The position numbers and the translations under genes were made by a program. Below, in pieces: positions 37,897 to 50,004 of a stretch of DNA of 64,000 nucleotides. The notes below the pieces were generated by a model. The model searched no databases. It was not told the origin of the DNA and worked only from the letters and a program-made list of their open reading frames with translations. Where the stretch lies: NCBI GenBank assembly GCA_002005505.1, contig KV908403.1:440742-504741 (forward strand). The letters run 5' to 3'. Source of the DNA: Botryococcus braunii. Its lineage: Eukaryota; Chlorophyta; Trebouxiophyceae. Each line of letters starts with the position of its first letter. The stretch's first letter is position 1.

Positions 37897-38264
37897 CTGC
37901 TTGAGACTTCGGTCAGTCGCTCCTAGTATTATCAGATCAGCGCGTTAGATTGCGCTGTTCTGGCCCTTTTTTCATGAATTCGTATCAGAGTTGAGGTTCA
38001 GAGCCTTGGAAATTGGCCCTTATCCCAATTGAGTTTATCACGTTATTAACAATTAGGATAAACTCATTTTTAATAGCCACAAACAACAGGAAAGACCTTC
38101 TCTACCATGTTCTTAGATACTTTATACAGTACTACTTGTGGCCATAAAGACCACTGGCTGTTTATCAAAGAGTTTCCCTTGAGTTGAACACATGGTCAAC
38201 TATACAGCTAATTTATTCAGGTTAGAATTGTCATCCTTGGATTGTCCTGACAGTACACAAATTC

Positions 38265-38414
38265 CAACACAATCACACATGCACATACTACACTCTAAAC
38301 ACTGCTTTGTCGCACCTGGAAACACAGCAGACAGGTCGTTAAGGCTGTCCAATCATAGCTAAAGTCTGGGGGCGACTGCCTGCTGGTTACTATTCAAGAT
38401 GGAAAAGCATTAGC
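38265..38414 (-). repeat. Repeat family R fragment, left of the LTR element
   Basis: Shares about 150 bp (from GCACATACTACA to GAAAAGCATTAGC) with 41505-41650, so the LTR element sits between two R pieces. The insertion point is at the end of this fragment. Confidence 0.65.
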
Positions 38415-38419
38415 ATTAA

Positions 38420-38643
38420 TGTAACGGCAGGAAGCTGCCAGGTCGTGAAATGAGTAGGATTTCGGGCAGGAAGCTGCCAGGTCCTGAAATGTGTATGATT
38501 CCGGGTTTGATCGAAGGCTCTAGAGAGTGGCACGAGTCTTGGCGTGGAAGGAAGTCCCGGTGCTGACCGGCTTGTAACAGATTCCGCTGAATGCTCTAAC
38601 CTGACTGGTGTCTCGTCGCTCTCTCTCCCTCTTTGCTGTCTCA
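38420..38643 (+). repeat. 5' LTR
   Basis: 224 bp starting TGTAACGG and ending GCTGTCTCA. It carries two copies of GGCAGGAAGCTGCCAGGTC, each of which can fold on itself. Preceded by TSD ATTAA. Confidence 0.9.
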
Positions 38644-38859
38644 AGGTGGAATCGGCGAGTAAAGCAAGCTTTTGCTAAGCTACCTGTGCTTCCGCTTAGG
38701 GCCGCGATGGGGGGGCGCGGCATAGTTCATCGTATTAGGTGTGCTGTACTTACGCGCAAGGGGGCGCGTTCCACTGGAGGCGGTACTGCCCCGCCATTAG
38801 GTGGGGAAGTCCCTGGAGCAGCAAATGACTCGGGCGACGCGTGCCCGGATGGGTTCACC

Positions 38860-40821
38860 ATGTGGTGCCCCGAGGGGGAAGACTGGTTGCACCGCATACG
38901 GACCGCGTATGAGAAGGATCATCTTCTAAGGGATGGGCGTAAAAGACAAAGAGCGAAGTTGGTCGCTAAAGATGGTTGCTGGTTCCGTGGAAAAGCAATG
39001 TATGTTCCCGAAATGGCAGATGGTAAAGATAAAGAGCTCAAAAAAGCCATCTCTCAAAGGAAACCATGAAGTGCCACAGGCAGGCCATGTGGGCCGGACT
39101 AAAATATTGGAGAAAATACAACGGTATTATTGGTGGCCGAAGCTGAGGGAAGGTGTTGAAGATTTTCTTCGCGTTTGTGATGCGTGCCAGCGCAACAAGG
39201 TGGATACCTGTTATGTTAATTAATATTTGTGCCTTTCCCTCAGAGAAGAAATAGTGGCAAGTCTCCAGATGAAGACAATACCGGTTAGTAAGGAGGGGCA
39301 GAACACTAAGTTCTGCCAGGCAATACATGCATTTGAACGGAGACAAACATAACGCGAGTTACAGACACGTTTGCAGAAAGAAGGCTTATGGTGCGAGCAC
39401 GGATAGGGAAGGCACTTGGTTGGAACTACATTGGCACTCCGGGTGTCTCTCAATCAGTTGCTAACCAGTCCATGTTACGTATATGTCCTTTGTCTACTTA
39501 ACACCGCACAAGTAGAGTGGACATCGTCTAACACCCTCCGTGCCGCCACCATGCAGGATACGCCAAGCTCAGAATATATTAATACCTCACTGCCAGCTGG
39601 TCTGCTGCAGCCTCTACCAATTCCTTCACGAAGGTGGGAAAGCATCTCTATGGATTTTATTACTGACTTACCCAAAACAGTGAACGGGAATGATGCTATC
39701 CTTGTGGTTGTGGACAGACTGTCTAAATATGTGCATTTCATCGCAACAACTGATCAGCTTTCTGCTGAAGGTCTTGCTGATGTGTTTGTGGATCGTGTGT
39801 TAAGCTGCACGGTATGCCTAGAGAGGTGTTGGCTGATCGCGGAACGGTGTTCACGAGTGCCTTCACTAAAGCGTTGTTTAAACTTTTGGGCACGAGGTCT
39901 GTCTTTTCAACGGCTTATCATCCACAGACTGATGGACAGACTGAGCGTGTGAATCGCATTGTGGAAGACATGTTGCGGCATTATGTTAGTCCTACACAAC
40001 ATGATTGGGATGTGCATGTGCCAGCCGCAGAATTTGCTTATAACAATGCTTATCAAGAATCCGTTCGCACAACTCCCATCCGATTGGTGTACGGGGAGGA
40101 TCCTATTGAGCCGTTTGCAGTGATTTCTGGGATCACTTTCTCGTCGGCTAAAAGATTTGCTATAAAGTTGCAAGACGATCTTGCGTTAGCGAAGCGCAAC
40201 CTGATTGAGGCATAAGATAGGCAGCGCACTTATGCTAACCAGGGGCGCAGACATGTTGAGTATGAAGTTGGGGAAGAGGTACTATTGTCAACTAAGAATA
40301 TTCGTTGGAAGCATCCTGGCACCAAGAAGTTTTTGCCTCGTTTCATTGGGCCATTCAAGATCTTGGCTAGAATTGGCGCTGTTGCATATAAACTGGAGTT
40401 GCCTGATGAGTACACCATTCACAATGTGTTTCATGTGTCGCTGTTGAAGCCATATAATAAGGGTGTCAATGTAGCTCCCTCACCTCCGCCAGATTGGATT
40501 GACGGTGATTGGGAATACGAGGTGGAGTGTATTTTGATGCATCGAGAGAAGAAGGCTGCGCACCATGCGCCGAAGAAAGAATACTTGGTAAAATGGATAG
40601 GCTACGGGCCTGAGCGTAACTCATGGGAACCAGAAGCAGGATTAATAGAACATGCCCAAGAGGTTGTCCAGGAGTACTGGGCTGGTCGCGCTCTCAATGA
40701 GAAGGTGGCAACAAGGAAGCGCACGAAAGGTGTCGCGGCTGCAGGCAACGGTACTAAGAAGCGAAGTAATGAGCATGCCTCAGCAACTACGAATACTGCG
40801 CCTACGAAGAGGCGGACTTAA
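38860..40821 (+). pseudogene. Broken pol remnant: integrase and chromodomain
   Basis: Order: DGCWFRGKAMYVP linker (about 38960-39015), zinc-binding HHCC region (AGHVGRTK ... CDACQRNK, 39085-39199), integrase catalytic core with the first Asp in SMDFITDLP (about 39650), the second in LADRGTVF (about 39832) and Glu in GQTERVNR (about 39940), then a C-terminal region and a chromodomain (about 40498-40680; EYLVKWIGY). Lesions: a frame change near 39065, a 348-bp insertion (39208-39555), a one-base loss near 39800 and an in-frame stop at 40213-40215. It cannot make a full integrase as it stands. The basic tail after the chromodomain (about 40690-40821) is intact. Confidence 0.85.
39208..39555 (+). 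repeat. 348-bp insertion inside the integrase remnant
   Basis: Flanked by the direct repeat GGATAC (39202-39207 and 39556-39561). It starts CTGTTATGTTAATT and ends CACCATGCA, and interrupts the normally continuous stretch between the zinc-binding domain and the catalytic core. GT at 39200 and CAG at 39554-39556 with a CTAAC about 25 nt upstream also give plausible splice signals, and removal of either interval keeps the frame. Confidence 0.7.
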
Positions 40822-41252
40822 AGCGGAGCGGCGATCTTTTCCTGCAGTTGTTTGTTGCGGGTACAGCATTGCTCCCCGCCGGGGGGAGGGAGAAGGGCTG
40901 AGTTGCTCCCCGCGTGTCACCCCGTTGTGATACAAGTGGGAAGTTCAGTACGGTGAGCTGTATCGCGCGCGCATGATGTTAAGTGTAGATCATCGATCCA
41001 CTTTGAAGCCCGCCATGACAATTTAAAGCAATGATCATGAATGATGATGAACAAAGCTCACTGACGTACCCTGGCGTACCTCACCATTGGAGGCTCAACA
41101 AACTTGTCGCCAAAGCTATATGTGTAAAAATTATTGTTGCTTGAGTGTAGACGGCATGTACTGTGCTTGAGGAACTCTTACCTTATAGAGTCTTGCTCGT
41201 GATGACTGCTCTGATGTGAGCGAGGACGCTTCCATGTAGGGGAGGCAAAAGT

Positions 41253-41480
41253 TGTAACGGCAGGAAGCTGCCAGGTCGTGAAATGAGTAGGATTTCGGGC
41301 AGGAAGCTGCCAGGTCCTGAAATGTGTAGGATTCCGGGTTCGATCGAAGGCTCTAGAGAGTGGCACGCGTCTTGGCGTCGAAGGAAGTCCCGGTGCTGAC
41401 CGGCTTGTGACAGATTCCGCTGAATGCTCTAACCTGACTGGTGTCTCGTCGCTCTCTCTCTCTCTCTATTTGCTGTCTCA
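41253..41480 (+). repeat. 3' LTR
   Basis: 228 bp, same ends as the 5' LTR, preceded by a polypurine tract and followed by TSD ATTAA. It has a longer CT run near its end. Confidence 0.9.
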
Positions 41481-41504
41481 ATTAAGCAATCAGTGATTGC
41501 CAAT

Positions 41505-41850
41505 CACACAAGCACATACTACACACTAAACACTGCTTTGTCGCACCTGGGAACACAGCAGACAGGTCGTTAAGGCTGTCCAATCATAGCTACAGTCTGG
41601 GGGCGACTGCTTGCTGGTTACTATTCAAGATGGAAAAGCATTAGCACGCTTGGTCCCTATGAGACTTTCCAATCCAGTTGACAAACTCAGCGACGACAGC
41701 AGCCTTTAGCCCTATTCCCAGACAGTGTGATCATGATCACAATGTACCTTATGTTCAAAACTGACCCCATCCTAACATGTTTCAAGGTACCTTCGGATGA
41801 TAGTTCGCCCTTGTCTTAATACTGTAAACTAGAAGATCATCTAGAGCACC
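41505..41850 (-). repeat. Repeat family R, diverged copy right of the LTR element
   Basis: Aligns with 38265-38414 and continues past it through CCCTATGAGACTTTCCAATCC, a TTATGTTC block, and CTAGAAGATCATCTAGAGCAC, which parallels the 46.1-kb end of the R solo LTR. Confidence 0.65.
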
Positions 41851-43940
41851 TACCCGGGTGAATTGTGTCTTCCGGGCCCCCTGCTTTGCCACTTTTATGT
41901 CCATGTCCTACATTGTCGGTGGCTCGTGGGTCGCACCTTTCGTTTCCCTTTCATTTTACTGTTCGTTTTTGGATGTGTCATTCTGGGTTTTTCCTGTGTA
42001 TCTTCCCTGCTCTCCTTCCCCCCCCCCCCCCCTTGCCTTTTCACGCTCCCCTGCCTCCCTTGCTTGTGTCGTTCCCCTCGCCCCTAAGTTACCGTTCCCC
42101 GCCCCCCCAACAACCCCTCTTCCCCTTTTTCTACAATTTTTCGTCGTTTCCTTCTTTTGTCGCCCCGGCCGTGTCCCTGGGTATAGATGGTTGGTCCTCG
42201 CACACGTGCTCGACGCTCTTGAGTTGCGATTCTGCGCGTCCGCCGTGCCGCCGCCGCCCCCCCCCCCCCGCCCCCAAGTGTCATGGTCGCCCCGTGAGCT
42301 TGGGTCGTCATTTTGGGCGCGTGATTGCTGTCTATAACCGCCTTCCTTTGCCTCCTCCACGTGCTCTTCCTCCCCTGTTTCGCATGGTTATCTGTACGGG
42401 ATTGCGTCGTTCGTTGTAGTACACTTTCTGTCCCCACGTTTTCCTCCCTACTGTCAGCCGCTCTGCCGTATACGCCTGGCTGGCCATCTTTTTCTTTCTA
42501 TTGCCACTTTTTATGATCAGGCTGTCAATCTTGGGATCTTTCCGCTGCCGGACTCTCTCTTGCTGACTGTCCCGTTCCTTTCTTGTTCGCATCATTCTAA
42601 CCCTAGCTGCGGGCTGCGCCCTTCTATTTATTGTTTTGGGTTTGCCGCCCCCGCCATGGGTATGTTTGTACAGCCAAAACCCAATTTCTTAGGCCTGAAG
42701 TAACCAAAGACATGGCTGGGAAGTGTTTTCAGGAAATAGTGGTCAAGAGCTCTCGAGACATGCAATTATCATCACGATAGGTAAAGGGGTAATTGTAATT
42801 TAGGTTTAGGGTCCAACACCGATGGTTCTGGACCAGTATCTTCGACTAGAGCTCAGGAAAATGGGTAGGTTCCCGCTGGACATCGCAATGATCACGTGCT
42901 GATCCGAGCATACAAGAGCCGCTCATCTCGAGGACTTTGGGAAATTGCTGCTCAACTTGCAACGTGCGTAGGCAGTGTGATGGCGTAAGGTTAGCTGGTA
43001 TGAGACAAGGACCTCGTAAGGACTTGGACCACGTGATGGGACTCGGACATGGTATTAGCACTTAGTACTGAGGTACACTTGTACGGGACTTGGCATGGAA
43101 ATTGGACTTGGGCGGAGTCTGACAGGAGCTGGGGACGTCAGACAAGACCACCGAGGCCTAGGTGAGGATAATGTAGAGGAATAGTTCCTCAACCTGGGTT
43201 TTCTTCTAGGCGTACAAGATACCTTAAAGTTGGGTTGTAGACAGTAACTCTGCCGGGTCCATGGATTCTCAGAGTCTGGAGCTGCTTGGTCAATAATGGA
43301 TTCATGAAAGGGGCTAATCTGCAAGGTTAAAGTGGTGGTCGACACAACAGCAAATTTGTGAATGTGTCAAGCTCATTGGAACAAATGCATTTTACTCATA
43401 CAGGAGCCTTTGGTCTTCTTATCCCCCCATTAATGAAGCACCAACTGATGCCATGCGAGTCTCTATCGAGGGGAGCACTAGAAGCCACATGATACATGAG
43501 CTCGCTCCAGGTAATGTGTAACGCGTAACGAGGCCATGTGTATGGTGTGGAGCTGTCTTTCACATGGACAAGACAACATGGATTGAGGGTCAAATACACT
43601 TGTGTCGGTTTTTAACAGTAAATACAATCAATAATATATTACAGTAGCTAAACCCTCTTGTGGGGAATGTCATGCTCCCCAGTGGAGGCAGCCGATGTCT
43701 CATGATCAGTGCCACTTTCTTGTTTACCAAGCCCCTTCTTCAGATTCAACGATTGGGTTTGGGCGCATCCTTGAGGCCTTTTTGTCAGACTCGGGGTATG
43801 GGAAACCTTTTGGGTATCCTCACTGAGGATTCCTCAGTCCGGTGTGCTGGTCACTGTTGTGTGGAGATGATGTCCGTGGTACGTATTTGTGGAATTAGCA
43901 CCTGTTAACACCCGTAATTATCTGTTATTTAACGTTGCTA
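41851..43940. other. Region without a supported gene
   Basis: 41.9-42.6 kb is T/C-rich with C runs (42019-42032, 42258-42271), which opens three overlapping Pro/Ser-rich frames on the plus strand. I regard them as composition artefacts. Nothing else recognised. Confidence 0.5.
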
Positions 43941-43947
43941 ATTAACG

Positions 43948-44223
43948 TTAACACCCGTAAGTATCTGTTACCTTACTTATACACTCGCATCAGTTACGCA
44001 CTCGTCCTCGTAACTGACCACCGCTGCCACCCGTGTACACTCTACACGTACGCAGGCAGTACTGTCACAACAGACAGTAAAACAACCTCCGATTTTCTTA
44101 CGTTTCCCACATGCACTCGCAAAGCATACTATCAGTCAAGGCAATATCACGGCAGGTCCCAGACAGATCCTTCAGCAATTCACACTGAATAGGACTCCAG
44201 GCAACTTCTATAGAAAGCTCCAT
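43948..44223 (-). pseudogene. Intronless retrocopy (locus 2)
   Basis: Matches 44283-44769 with few substitutions, but lacks two segments of 105 and 108 bp exactly at minus-strand GT-AG borders. It begins (minus strand) right after an AG at 44224-44225. A 42-codon frame opens with ATGGAGCTTTCT and ends at TAA; the same stop exists in the parent, so coding is doubtful. Confidence 0.75.
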
Positions 44224-44282
44224 CTGTACAGACATACAGACAGACATCTGTACAGACATGTCTACATTGTGTTGTGTATTAC

Positions 44283-44769
44283 CTGTTAACACCCGTAAGT
44301 ATCTGTTACTTTACTTATACACTCGCATCAGTTACGCACTCGTCCTCGTAACTGACCACCTGTACGAACCACGTCCATCGCACTATATTAGTAACATACT
44401 TTCAACAGTAACTAAACAACACAATGCATTTCCATCAATGTACATGCTTATCAGTAGGTTTTCTCACCGCTGCCGCCCGTACACTCTACACGTATGCAGC
44501 CAGTACTGTCACAACAGACAGTAAAACAACCTCCTGCATGGCATTGAATGTCATTTAGTATTTATAACTAAATGGACCTTCATTAACACCTTTGCACCAT
44601 CATGCTCTTACACAACCGATGCACTAACCAGGGCTTACCGATATTCTTTACGTTTCCCACATGCACTCGCAAAGCATGCTATCAGTCAAAGCAATATCCC
44701 GGCAGGTTCCAGACAGGTCCTTCAACGACTCACACTGAATAGGACTCCAGGCAACTTCTATAGAAAGCC
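44283..44769 (-). ncRNA. Intron-containing parent copy (locus 2), probable non-coding exons
   Basis: Minus-strand exons about 44769-44639, 44533-44468 and 44359-44283. Introns are 44638-44534 (GTAAGC...TGCAG, 105 bp) and 44467-44360 (GTGAGA...TACAG, 108 bp). A 59-bp GT-AG interval (44282-44224) separates it from its intronless copy. Sequence upstream to about 45.25 kb may hold further exons. Confidence 0.6.
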
Positions 44770-45265
44770 CCAACTGGCTGAGGAACGAGCTGCCGATCTG
44801 CCCCTCCTAGCTTGATCGCGCATTACGCACAATTGCAGATCACTGCAGAAAGGTGTACCTTATCACCACACCCTAAGTGTGTGAAGTACACTTGTCACAC
44901 CCACGAAGTACAGACTTATGCTGTATCTTGCACACCTGTCCTACACGTGTACACTCTCGATAGGATCTCTATCACAGTTCCTTGAACTTCATTGAGATCT
45001 GAGATCTGTACTTGCACGATTGCCTATGAACTTCTACCTCCCATGGAGAGCTCTCTCCAGGTCTCCTAATACATAACAGCAATGTTTGTGTCCTGATGCA
45101 GGCGTTTTCCTTTGCACATCATATCTCCCTTCGTCCATTCAAGTGACGTGCCTAAAACCAATGATGTGAATCAGAGAGAGCACCCATACTTACGTATATG
45201 TACATCCGTACATCCAGATCCGTACCTTATGCTCTCTCACAATACACAACAGTTACACTTAGACT

Positions 45266-45712
<447 letters not shown>

Positions 45713-45858
45713 CAGACGATGAGAAGTGAAGAGAGAAACCCTAGGAAGGGGTGGGGAGTGGCCCCATGGGAGATCTCTAGAGGGGAGATGGGAGGGAGGA
45801 TGAGAGAGCGAAAGACGGGGAGGGGGGAGAGGGAGAGGGAGAGGACATGTGGTCACAC

Positions 45859-46226
45859 TGTTAGGTTATGGGCATTCGGCATCACCTGTAAGCAAGCAGA
45901 CAGGTCGTAAGTTCGTGCCACTCCAGCTACCGTCCTTGACGACTGTGTGCTCTTTAGACACATGCAACTGCATGAACAAGACTGGCATCCTTATGTGCCC
46001 AGTATCTTTCCAAACCAGTTGTTCGACTATGCGGTGATCGCAGCTTTAATAGTCCTTTCACACTAACGCGTAATCTAAATCAGATTGTACCTTATGTTCG
46101 AAATAGACCTCATCCGAACGTGTCTTGAGGTACCTTATGTGGATAGTGGACCCGTATCCTAATAATGTAAATTTGAAGATCACCTAAAGCACAAGGCATT
46201 CTATAATGTATGTTCACAACTCAACA
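45859..46226 (-). mobile_element. Repeat family R, solo LTR with TSD
   Basis: 368 bp that on the minus strand starts TGTTGAGTT and ends CTAACA. It is flanked by the direct repeat CACAC (45854-45858 and 46227-46231). TG...CA ends, a 5-bp duplication and no coding sequence are the marks of a solo LTR. Confidence 0.75.
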
Positions 46227-46231
46227 CACAC

Positions 46232-48382
46232 TTGACCATATGTCCTGAATTGAGAGGGAAAACTGTTGTAGGACATGACCTTATAGGATCAACTGATGGA
46301 CTACTTCAGCGGCATTTTTCTTCTGTCCGGGCAAAACAGTATTGCCTGCCTGGTTGACCTGGTCGGCACAACACTGTTTCGCATCGGGTGTAATATACTG
46401 CATTTGTCTTCCAGCACAACACTGTTTTGCATCAGCTGATGCAAAACAGCTTCTGATATACTGCATTTGTCTTCTAGTCCGTCCTAGGAAACTGACTGTG
46501 AAGGGGCATTTCTCCAGACATTAACTCAAGGTAGTTTCAAGGAGTGTTTAGGCGGGCAACTTGTGCCCCTAAACAGAGTGACTAGGACTCATCTATTTCA
46601 TTAAGCCAGTTATAAAGGTAGTTTTGTGCGGGAGACGTTACGGGACTCTGTTTTATCGAGTCCCCTGGGCGCCAAACACGGTCAGGGCATTTGAGCGCAC
46701 GGTGCAACAGCTCGGGCATTCACTGGTTGGCCTATTGCGCCACGGATGTCCCAGAGCCCTGTCTGTTGTATGCAATTTGTATCTGGATTCTTTTAATGTT
46801 GTTTCAATCGGTGCAGGTTGGAAGTAGCACTCGCGGTAGAAGCAGTTGGTACCGCTCCCACTGATAGCTGATTTGAAGCTGTGTCGTCACGGCAACAAGT
46901 TGCCTAGAGAACTTGTCCGGCAGAGACCTCATCGACAGTCACTGAATACTTGTTTGCGAACCCACAAGTACCTCACTGCTCAGAACTTTATACAAAAACC
47001 AACTTGCTGAAACAGACGGCAGGGTTGGTGTTGGATCTGGGTTTGCTTCCATGGAGTCGCCCTCCGGTTCAAGCCTGGCCCATGTCCAACCCCACCCTTC
47101 TGTTTTTGTTATTATTTTCCCTTTTGGAAAGCAGGAAAAGATATGCCAAGCATCATTTGTGAAGCTTCACACGTGCATGGGTACCGCTCTCTGCACTAGG
47201 AAAAACTTTCATCAGAGGTTTTCCACTTGAAGAAGTCTTGTGCAGGCAATTCTGATTCGGGACTGCTGACTCAGGAGCCCTTAGAAGACTAATTAGTTAG
47301 GAGTTCTGGGCCAGGGGGAAAAGTGTGGGTGTTTGTCCCATGGGTAGCAGGCAAAACACCTTCGAGGGAGGAAAATTCCGAGCCATATGCCCGAGTCCCG
47401 CAGTCCAACCGGCACCAACGTGACCCAACACAACTCCGATTCCCCCATGGCTGGCTTCCAACGCTGTCCTTGAAGTTGTTGCCATGTATTGCCCCTAGTA
47501 GCCGTGGCATGGGAGGTCCGCCTCCGCTGGTTATGGCTACCACCACAGACAGCCTAGGATTAAATGTGGAGATCACCCAGGGGTTCCGGGATAAGCACCA
47601 GTGTGGACCACAGTGGACTGTGCGGGAGTGGAAGCATTTTGGAAATAATTTGGCAGCATCTACCGGCAATCACTAGCATCGGGACTCGGACATAAGGCGC
47701 TGAATTTTTCCAATTCATGGTGTTTGTCCCGGCACCACTGGGATAAACACCCACGCTCTTTTCTATAGCATCGAATTGGCATCATGGCAGCAGATGGTAG
47801 CGGAAATGCTTATAGTGCGCCTGACCCGTCACACCCTGACACGCCAACAAAAAGGGGAGTTAAGAACATGAAGTACACCCCTTTGGCACCATCCTGCACT
47901 AGACTCCTTTCCTCCCAGCAATAGCCAGATGCCAAGATGAACCACACAGGCAAGCCAGACTCCCCGTGTGGTATGCTACCCCCGTTATTGTACTGTGAAA
48001 GATGTACCACGAATCCAGGAGCAGTCTGCAATGTAGCTACCCACGCTGTGTATTGTACATTGCAATTGTTCTATCTGCTCATGAAAGTTGAGATGACTCT
48101 TATCAGAGTTTTCAGTCTGCAGCTGTGCTGAGCCACGAGTCGTGGCCCAGGACTAGAACAAGTTTAAAGTGTGCATGACCCGGGGCACGCCGAGTAAAGA
48201 TTTATGGAAGCACCACACATGCTGTCCCCCTGCACCCGTACACGAAGCTCCTTTTCCTCCACCAGCGTAACCAAGCCCTTGAGGAACAGCACAGACACAC
48301 AAGTTTGCATACAACGCTCCCTCTTGGTTAAATGGTGCAGGCCCACGACTCCTGGGGTCAGGAGTCCTGACAGTACCGTTAC
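46232..48382. other. Region without a supported gene
   Basis: A local repeat of CAAAACAGYATTG...CATTTGTCTTCYAG type occurs at 46325-46480. ORFs reach 126 codons on the minus strand (47289-47669) without recognisable domains. Promoter and 5' exons of the gene at 48.4 kb may lie at the end of this stretch. Confidence 0.45.
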
Positions 48383-49344
48383 GTGCGGTACGGTGCGGCC
48401 ATTGTACCGGCAGTCCGGCAGCTGTCCCTCGACGTGACTTACCTTCACGACCTGTCTCCGGCCGACCTACACCACTTGCAAATACTACAAAGTTGGTACC
48501 GCTCCTCAGTGTTGCCAAAGGTTTTGGATGGAGCAGCTCCTGCACGATCTGCATGTTCGGCGAAGCATGTAGACGTTTTTCGGAGTCTTGTCGCTTCAAG
48601 ATTTTTGACCCTGAGGAGGCACATGGGGGAGTTTGAGTGGCTTTATGCGTCAGTAGGAGCAGGTGTGGGTGCCGCTCTTGCAGGAGGTTCTATATGGTTG
48701 TGGAGTGGCAGGCACCTCAACGACTTGCCTGCTTCCGAGACCAGTAAGCCCGTCGGCCAAAGGCCTACTTGTCAGCTGATTCAAACTATCCCCATATAAT
48801 ACCATCCACTTACTTCCATACACTGGTGACAGATGATGGACAAGCGAAGACTGAAGCGGTTGTGCACGCCCAACGGCAAGCCTGTTCCGAAAATCAACAG
48901 AGTTTAGCGATCAACATAAAAGATGTACATGACAGAAGCAGCTCCAAACGAAGTCGCACAAAGAAAGTCCGCATACAGACACTGGAAGATTCAGGCCAGA
49001 GTTTTAATATTAAGGCTCTGAGGGACTGCAACACTCCCAGAGGTGCTGCCTCTGAAACTCTGCAAACAACAAGGGGACATTTCCATCGTAAGCTTTCCAC
49101 AAATATTTTTAACACAACAAAGGCTTGGAGATCTGCAGATGGAATGGGAAGAACCTGGACGGTGTCCCGTCTGTTATCGTTGAACTGGGATGGAAGTGAA
49201 GAATTTGGCTTGCAGACTGCCAAGCAGCAAAAATACTGCACAACAGGACAAGATCGAGCAGAAAACTGTGTTCACATAAAACTGTTCAACCCACCAAACA
49301 CTGGCGACCCACACAGGTTGGCCAAGTGGCAACTCTGGTGGTAG
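48383..49344 (+). CDS. Unknown membrane-anchored protein, 5' part (two exons)
   Basis: Exon a (from about 48383, true start unknown, to 48743) ends ACC A/GTAAGC. Exon b starts after ACAG at 48833 and phases agree. Exon a encodes a soluble stretch, then one hydrophobic Gly-rich segment (FEWLYASVGAGVGAALAGG, about 48625-48690), probably a membrane span with GxxxG-type packing. Exon b is polar with a basic patch (SSSKRSRTKKVR). Its frame runs to a TAG at 49342, but it probably splices earlier into exons that lead to 50005-51294. I recognise no family. Confidence 0.5.
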
Positions 49345-50004
49345 AGTGACATGCATGGAGGAAAAACGAAGATGGGGGCGAGAGCCCTAAACTCCCGCAT
49401 GGAGGGGTTGTACAGTTCCATTCTACTCCAGTCCCAGCAACTCCAGAAATCTTGCCGTCTTCCTTCTGTGTAGTATGCAGACCAAAGTCCAATGCTCTGC
49501 AGTAGTGTCTAAAGAGGTTCTTGCACAGGATATACGGGGCTGGGGGTTCATCTGCTGGTGTGGCACTTCTGGCAGTTGCAAAGTTGAGCTGAAGAGTTGT
49601 CTGCCTTGAATTGAGCTACAGAGTTGTCTGCACTAGAGACCAGGGGGGTTTGATCAGTGAAAGGCTGAAAGAAAATATGTGGCCTTAGGGTTAAAACGCT
49701 GCGTATGCTGCAACTTCGTCCAGCTAGTCCCACAGAAATTGCTGAGAGAATTTCGAGCCCAAATTCCTTGGACAGGTAGGGTCCAGAAGCTACCTCATTA
49801 TCTAACCTGTCCTCACAAAGGCACAACTCTTCTACCTTCAACTATTTGTCGCCTTGACTTGAATGCGATTATGCAAACATGGCCCAGGGTAGCTCTGCAA
49901 CGACAGGAGCACCAGCTCGAGATGTGGCAGGTGACAGGCCCCAGTGCTTCCTGCCCTAGACTTGTGTCTGCATAATCAATCTTGTATATTTCGGAGTCAG
50001 GATT

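Larger units (their letters stand above)
38420..41480 (+). mobile_element. Ty3/gypsy chromovirus-type LTR element, internally deleted
   Basis: Total 3061 bp. The LTRs are 38420-38643 (224 bp) and 41253-41480 (228 bp), both TGTAACGG...TGTCTCA. They differ by about five substitutions and a CT-run length. The target duplication ATTAA is exact at 38415-38419 and 41481-41485. A polypurine tract (GGGGAGGCAAAAG, about 41238-41250) lies against the 3' LTR. No clear initiator-tRNA primer site follows the 5' LTR. The inside keeps only the end of the RNase H-integrase linker, integrase and chromodomain; gag, protease, reverse transcriptase and most of RNase H are absent. It must have moved with enzymes from another element. 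Confidence 0.9.

Noticed and set aside
41858..42437. Overlapping Pro/Ser-rich and Arg/Gly-rich frames
   Set aside because: Composition artefact of C/T-rich DNA with C homopolymers; no domain.
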